The notes beneath the pieces were generated by a model. That model did not search any database, was not told the DNA's origin, and saw only the letters and a program-made list of their open reading frames with translations. From Clostridium felsineum DSM 794 (GTDB taxonomy: Bacteria; Bacillota; Clostridia; Clostridiales; Clostridiaceae): DNA of 64,000 nt. The position numbers and the translations under genes are program-made. Below, one piece after another: positions 59,872-64,000 of the stretch (the first letter of the stretch is position 1; each line of letters opens with the position of its first letter). Where the stretch lies: NCBI RefSeq assembly GCF_002006355.2, contig NZ_CP096980.1, positions 620,001 through 684,000 of the forward strand. The letters are read 5' to 3'.

Positions 59872-60073
59872 AATATCCTCCATATATTTAAATATATGTA
59901 TATTATAGAATAAATAACAATGAAATAGAATACCTTACATCAAATATTATGACTTAATTTGAACTATAGAAATTTATAGTATTTATGATATTATAAATAT
60001 AGATAGTTAATGTAATATATAATTACATATGTATAATGCTAAATTTTTAGAGATATGCTTCAGAGGTGATATT

Positions 60074-60847
60074 GTGATTGTTAAAGATAATCCTATAGGT
60101 GTTATTGATTCTGGTGTTGGAGGTATAAGTGTTTTAAGGGAAGCTGTAAAAAACTTACCCCATGAAAATTTTATATATTATGGAGATTCAAAAAATGCAC
60201 CCTATGGAATAAAAAGTGTTGAAGAAGTAAGGAGTCTTACTTGTAGTGTTGTAGAAAAACTTCTTAAGATGAATATAAAGGCGCTTGTAGTAGCATGTAA
60301 CACAGCAACTAGTGCAGCAATAGATGAGCTAAGAGAAAGGTATAAGAACATACCTATTATAGGTATAGAACCAGCGCTTAAACCAGCAGTAGAATTAAAA
60401 AGAAAGGGTAAAATAATAATAATGGCAACACCTATGACCCTTTCAGAAATTAAGTTCAGAAAGCTTATGGAAAAGTATGAAGAAACTTCTGAAATAGTGA
60501 AGCTTCCTTGTCCGGGCCTTGTGGAGCTTATAGAAGATGGAATTGTGGAAGGACCAAAAATGCAGGAGTATTTAAGAGGTAAATTTAGAGAGTATGAAAA
60601 GGATGATATTGCGGCATTTGTACTCGGTTGTACACATTATCCATTTGTAAGAAAAGAAATAGGAAAAATTGCCCATGATGTACCGATAATTGATGGTAGT
60701 GAAGGTACGGTTATGCAATTAAAAAGAAAACTTAAGAAATATGATATTTTAAATGATAATTCTAAAGGGGGAGAAGTTCAAATACTTAACTCTTTAATTA
60801 GCGATAAAATAATAGACTTAAGTTATAAGCTTTTAAAGCTAAAATGA
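60074..60847 (+). CDS. murI: Glutamate racemase
   Basis: 257 residues. It supplies D-glutamate for peptidoglycan. IGVIDSGVGGISVLREA holds the acid residue, and the two catalytic cysteines are Cys75 (VACNTATSAA) and the one in LGCTHYPFV. YGDSKNAPYG is also conserved. AGAGGTGAT lies 5 nt before the GTG at 60074. An in-frame ATG at 60029 would add 15 residues without a ribosome site. Confidence 0.95.
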   Translation: MIVKDNPIGVIDSGVGGISVLREAVKNLPHENFIYYGDSKNAPYGIKSVEEVRSLTCSVVEKLLKMNIKALVVACNTATSAAIDELRERYKNIPIIGIEPALKPAVELKRKGKIIIMATPMTLSEIKFRKLMEKYEETSEIVKLPCPGLVELIEDGIVEGPKMQEYLRGKFREYEKDDIAAFVLGCTHYPFVRKEIGKIAHDVPIIDGSEGTVMQLKRKLKKYDILNDNSKGGEVQILNSLISDKIIDLSYKLLKLK

Positions 60848-60957
60848 TAGATTTCATACATCATTTTATTTCACATAATGCTTTTTAGTGAATAAATTAA
60901 TAGTGGACTTACTGTAAGGTAAATACACAGATAAAACTAGTGAAATAAGGTGATGAA

Positions 60958-61410
60958 GTGAGGGTTTTTACTTTAGAAGATATAAATATAAAAAAATGTG
61001 ATGGCATTAAAGGTGAAATTTTGAGAAGACATGTTAAATATTCATGGAATGAGCCTGCCAATTGTATAACTATTGCCAATCATGGGAATAGTGGTAATAT
61101 CTATATTGTTTATGGTATTAAAATTAATTTATATGATAAAATAGAAACATTAGATATATTTGCAGGAGAAGATTCTTGTAGAGTTTGTAGTAACAAGGAG
61201 AGTATTTTTAACTTGGATTATGTGTATGAGAATGATATTGATACATTTCTTCAGATAAAAGAGAACGTAAGTGGTAAAAATGGTGTTTTTAATATTTTAG
61301 AAAAGGATGCTTTTTTAATTTTGCCAGGAGGATGTATTATAATAAAATTACCGAAGGAAGTACTTTCTTTAGAAATTGATATGAATTTTAAAAAAGATCC
61401 TATAAAATAA
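60958..61410 (+). CDS. Hypothetical protein, possibly cupin-like
   Basis: 150 residues, not recognised. There is no signal peptide or membrane helix. The composition is beta-rich, with alternating strands (NIYIVYGIKINLYDK, AFLILPGGCIIIKLP). Four cysteines include a CRVC pair near residue 80. The start is GTG at 60958 after AAGGTGATG. It lies 41 bp upstream of the DUF3783 gene and may share its transcript. Confidence 0.55.
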   Translation: MRVFTLEDINIKKCDGIKGEILRRHVKYSWNEPANCITIANHGNSGNIYIVYGIKINLYDKIETLDIFAGEDSCRVCSNKESIFNLDYVYENDIDTFLQIKENVSGKNGVFNILEKDAFLILPGGCIIIKLPKEVLSLEIDMNFKKDPIK

Positions 61411-61450
61411 TATCTTATAAAAAGTAAAGACTAGTAAGGAAGGTAATAAA

Positions 61451-61834
61451 ATGAAAAACAATGGCAGAATGTTTATATATGGTTTTGATGAAAAAGAAAT
61501 AGATGAGTTAAAAAAAATAGTAAGTGAAAATAAGCTTCCGGGATTCTCAAAAATAGAAGAAAATATGAGTGAAATGAGAATAAGGGATATAATAAAAGGT
61601 GTTAAGATGGAAACACATAACGAAGAATTACCGAATTGTAAGCTTGTTTTGTTTAATAAATTTGTAGATAAAGAGATAGAGACAGCTATAAAAGCTATAA
61701 GAAATATAACTGAGAGTTCACCAATATTTGCAACAGTAACACCAACATCTATGAATTGGACTATAAAACATTTATTAGATGAATTAAATAAAGAGCGCGA
61801 ATGGTATATAAAAAATGGATATAAAAATGTTTAA
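61451..61834 (+). CDS. DUF3783 domain protein
   Basis: 127 residues. It opens with MFIYGFDEKEIDELKKIV and has FNKFVDKEIETAIKAIRN and ATVTPTSMNWTIKHLLDEL, the DUF3783 pattern of clostridia. The function is unknown, probably a small cytosolic alpha/beta protein. AAGGAAGG lies before the ATG. Confidence 0.75.
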   Translation: MKNNGRMFIYGFDEKEIDELKKIVSENKLPGFSKIEENMSEMRIRDIIKGVKMETHNEELPNCKLVLFNKFVDKEIETAIKAIRNITESSPIFATVTPTSMNWTIKHLLDELNKEREWYIKNGYKNV

Positions 61835-61877
61835 ATAAGAAGCCTTCTTTTTAAGGCAGAATATATAGGTACTATAG

Positions 61878-61902
61878 GTGACAGACTGAATTTTGTCTGC
61901 CA
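61878..61902. promoter_or_regulatory. Inverted repeat upstream of the XRE regulator
   Basis: CAGAC-TGAATTTT-GTCTG with near-complementary flanks. No T run follows, so it is more likely an operator than a terminator. It lies about 30 bp before the XRE start. Confidence 0.35.
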
Positions 61903-61932
61903 CTTCATTAAATTAAAAGGGATGGTATTATT

Positions 61933-62595
61933 ATGAATAGAGCAGGAGAAAAGGTTAAAATTATAAGAGAAGAGGCTAAATTGTCTCAAAAGCAATTTGC
62001 TAAGAAATTAGGGGTTAACGAGAAATTTATTAATGAAATTGAAAGTGGAAGAAAAGTCATAACTGAGAGTATTATACATAGAATTAAAAAATTATATGGA
62101 AAAGATATAAATGATATAAATATGACTGTAGATGAAGAAGTTACAGAAACTAATTATGAATTTAAAAGTGTTCAAAAGAAGAAGGAAAAAAGTGAAGTTT
62201 GGACAGATGCATTTAGCTCAATATTAAAAAGCGTACCTGTGTATGACTATACATTTAAAAATGTAATAGATAAAAAATCACTTCCTGTAATAAATAATAA
62301 AATTGAGGGTTTCAATCAGGATAAAGTGTTTTTTATAAAGATTGAAAACAATGATATGACAGGTTTTAGAATAATGAAAGATGATATAGCTTTTGGACAT
62401 ACCACAGTTGAAATAGAAAACAATGCTATTTGCCTTATTGAATACAATAATCTCAGAGTATTAAGACAAATAAAAAGGCTAGATAGCAATAAATTACTTC
62501 TTATAAGCAATAACGGGAATTTAATGACACAAACGGTTCAGGTGCATGACATTAAGATTATAGGTAAAATAACTAAAGTAGAGTTTTCGGTATAA
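61933..62595 (+). CDS. XRE regulator with inactive S24/LexA-like C-terminal domain
   Basis: 220 residues. The N-terminal helix-turn-helix (residues 5-60; SQKQFAKKLGVNEKFINEIE) is of the cro/C1 type. The C-terminal half (about 115-218) resembles the S24 self-cleaving domain of LexA and CI. The nucleophile motif GDSM is replaced by NNDM (Asp141 for Ser), and the region of the catalytic Lys reads VLRQI. Self-cleavage is therefore unlikely, and the domain probably serves dimerisation. It is transcribed alone with a terminator. Confidence 0.75.
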   Translation: MNRAGEKVKIIREEAKLSQKQFAKKLGVNEKFINEIESGRKVITESIIHRIKKLYGKDINDINMTVDEEVTETNYEFKSVQKKKEKSEVWTDAFSSILKSVPVYDYTFKNVIDKKSLPVINNKIEGFNQDKVFFIKIENNDMTGFRIMKDDIAFGHTTVEIENNAICLIEYNNLRVLRQIKRLDSNKLLLISNNGNLMTQTVQVHDIKIIGKITKVEFSV

Positions 62596-62614
62596 ATATT
62601 AAAAAATAGGTCTA

Positions 62615-62660
62615 TAAGGATAATGGCTAATAATAACGCTATTATCCTTATTTGTTTTGG
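62615..62660 (+). terminator. Terminator after the XRE gene
   Basis: AAGGATAAT ... ATTATCCTT with an inner AGC/GCT-like loop, then TATTTGTTTT. Confidence 0.7.
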
Positions 62661-62707
62661 ATTATATTTAATAAGTAAATAATATTTAGATAAATACTAA
62701 AAAAGAC

Positions 62708-62754
62708 TTGCCATCGTATTACAACTGTAATATAATAATGGTATTACAATTGTA
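62708..62754 (+). promoter_or_regulatory. blaI-blaR1 promoter with two BlaI boxes
   Basis: TTGCCA (62708-62713), a 17-bp spacer, TATAAT (62731-62736). Box 1, TACAACTGTA (62720-62729), lies in the spacer. Box 2, TACAATTGTA (62745-62754), lies downstream. TACA-N2-TGTA is the BlaI/MecI core, and the centres are 25 bp apart. Confidence 0.8.
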
Positions 62755-62791
62755 GTATAGTACATTGGATTTTAGAAAGGATAGAATGATA

Positions 62792-63160
62792 ATGAAAAAT
62801 ATATCGGATTCCGAATGGAAGGTTATGAAGGTTATTTGGAGTAAACCTCCTATGCTAGCTAGTGAGATAATTGAAAAATTAAGTGAGGAAACAGATTGGA
62901 ACCCTAAAACAATTCATACTTTAATTAGACGTTTAGTTACAAAAGGTGTGTTAAAGGCAGAAAAAGAAAAAAATTATTACAGTTATTATCCATTAGTATC
63001 TGAGGAAGAGTGTGTTCAGGCAGAAACAAAAACTTTTCTTGAAAAATGTTTTGAAGGTTCTTTTAATGTAATGATATCTAATTTTATTAAAGGTGATAAA
63101 CTATCAGATAAAGAAATAGATGAACTTGAAAAATTATTAGAAAGCAAAAAGAGTAGGTAG
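62792..63160 (+). CDS. blaI: BlaI/MecI/CopY family repressor
   Basis: 122 residues. The winged helix (ISDSEWKVMKVIWS, then NPKTIHTLIRRLVTKGVL) is typical of BlaI/MecI. The C-terminal helices (DKEIDELEKLLESKK) form the dimer. These repressors are cleaved when the partner sensor protease detects beta-lactams or another wall signal. The ATG at 62792 lies about 10 nt after AAAGGA; one at 62786 is a possible alternative. The blaR1-like gene starts 4 nt after the stop. No beta-lactamase gene is visible downstream within the window. Confidence 0.88.
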   Translation: MKNISDSEWKVMKVIWSKPPMLASEIIEKLSEETDWNPKTIHTLIRRLVTKGVLKAEKEKNYYSYYPLVSEEECVQAETKTFLEKCFEGSFNVMISNFIKGDKLSDKEIDELEKLLESKKSR

Positions 63161-63164
63161 TATT

Positions 63165-64000
63165 ATGATTGATATGGTTTTTATTTTTAAACACATATTA
63201 TATATGGGAGTTAGTTCAAGTTTAATAATTTTAATTATACTTTTAGTAAAAAAAATTTTTAATAAAACTTTAACTATTAAATGGCATTATTATATATGGA
63301 TTCTACTTATTATTAGATTGACTACTCCGTTTTATATACAAGGAAATGTAAGTATAAATAACTTTGCTTATTCTTTGGTAGAGAAGGTAAGTGTACATAA
63401 TAAGTTTATAAATAATATAAAAAGTACGACTACTTCTTTTTCTAAGAATAATTTAGCTGATAATCCTAACATCAAAATCAATAAGGCATTAGATAAAGGC
63501 GTTAAAACAAAAGTTAGAAATAAGGTCAATGTTAAGAGTAATGGTTCAATTTTGATTAAAGCTAGCTTTATATGGATGCTAGGATTAATGTTGATATTCA
63601 TGTATATAATTTATCTCAATATATTTGTAGCTGTAAAAATTAAAAATTATAAGAAATCATATGATGTAAGGTTAAACTCTATACTTGAAAGCTGTAAGGA
63701 AATTATGAAGGTTAGAAAGAATATAAGTATATTGACCTCCAAAGAAGCAAGAACTCCATCTCTTTATGGTTTGTTTAGAGTAAAAATTTTGGCTTGTGAG
63801 TCTCATATGGAACGTTTAACGGATAATGAAATAAAGTATGTTTTTCTTCATGAATTAGCGCATTATAAAAGAAAGGACATAGTTTTTAATTGGATTATTA
63901 TAATACTTCAAAGTATATACTTTTTTAATCCTCTAATTTGGTATGCTTTTTACAAAATGCGTGAAGATTGTGAAGTTGCTTGTGATGATTTGGCTCTCGA
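63165..64000 (+). CDS. BlaR1/MecR1-type M56 sensor metalloprotease, N-terminal part (runs off window)
   Basis: 278 codons are visible with no stop before the right edge. Three or more membrane segments (about 10-32, 40-60, 128-150) precede a cytoplasmic zinc metalloprotease domain: HELAHYKRKD (HExxH at residues 229-233) and EVACDDLAL, the third zinc region. M56 sensors transmit an outside signal and destroy their BlaI partner. Whether a penicillin-binding sensor domain follows is outside the window. The start is the ATG at 63165, co-transcribed with blaI. Confidence 0.85.
   Translation, partial: MIDMVFIFKHILYMGVSSSLIILIILLVKKIFNKTLTIKWHYYIWILLIIRLTTPFYIQGNVSINNFAYSLVEKVSVHNKFINNIKSTTTSFSKNNLADNPNIKINKALDKGVKTKVRNKVNVKSNGSILIKASFIWMLGLMLIFMYIIYLNIFVAVKIKNYKKSYDVRLNSILESCKEIMKVRKNISILTSKEARTPSLYGLFRVKILACESHMERLTDNEIKYVFLHELAHYKRKDIVFNWIIIILQSIYFFNPLIWYAFYKMREDCEVACDDLAL

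Noticed and set aside
61878..61902. Terminator after the DUF3783 gene
   Set aside because: The hairpin is not followed by a T run; kept only as a possible operator.

Overview
The window is low-GC DNA with strong AGGAGG-type ribosome sites and many TTG starts, typical of Clostridium. The repeated surface module here (consensus around HVQNIGWQ ... EAGTDGQALRVEAL) is the ChW repeat, a hallmark of Clostridium acetobutylicum. Together with the gene content, this makes the C. acetobutylicum chromosome or a very close relative the best guess. That identification is recognition, not a database result.

Layout. 1-3.2 kb: end of a MATE exporter, a secreted protein built on a 33-bp tandem repeat, and an O-antigen-ligase-like membrane protein. 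3.2-8.3 kb: a complete sufCBDSU iron-sulfur operon (minus strand) with a clear promoter. 8.4-13.4 kb: a membrane glycosyltransferase, a DXP-synthase-like gene divergent from a MerR regulator with a MerR-type 19-bp-spacer promoter between them, and a DegV protein. 13.4-18.4 kb: a decayed sigma-factor-like remnant, then marR plus a heterodimeric ABC exporter under a consensus promoter with palindromic operators. 18.4-19.5 kb: an SGNH/DltD-like protein.

19.7-44.2 kb is the main accessory region: eight paralogous secreted proteins, all on the minus strand, made of ChW triplets, bacterial Ig-like (Big_2) domains and a C-terminal leucine-rich repeat (LRR) domain. All eight initiate at TTG, and nearly every one has its own terminator. 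Plus-strand genes interrupt the array: a broken IS1595-type transposase, a serine hydrolase whose start region contains a run of 17 A, and the nrdAB ribonucleotide reductase operon with two NrdR-like boxes. One ChW gene (40614-41834) has a promoter almost identical in layout to the promoter of the blaI-blaR1 pair at 62.7 kb, suggesting that BlaI controls it.

44.3-50.1 kb: a TetR regulator with an HlyD/ABC efflux set (shared palindromic operators), an ECF sigma/anti-sigma pair, and ytfI-gerW-like sporulation genes. 50.1-54.8 kb: a small helical protein, a DUF815 ATPase, asnS, a GNAT acetyltransferase and two copies of a 110-bp MITE-like inverted-repeat element. 54.5-58.3 kb: proline biosynthesis (proBA plus a small gene on minus, proC on plus) and an orphan reading frame without a start codon. 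58.3-64 kb: an HD-GYP protein, murI, two small conserved proteins, an XRE regulator with an inactive S24-like domain, and blaI-blaR1 running off the right edge.

No tRNA, rRNA, CRISPR array or prophage was seen.
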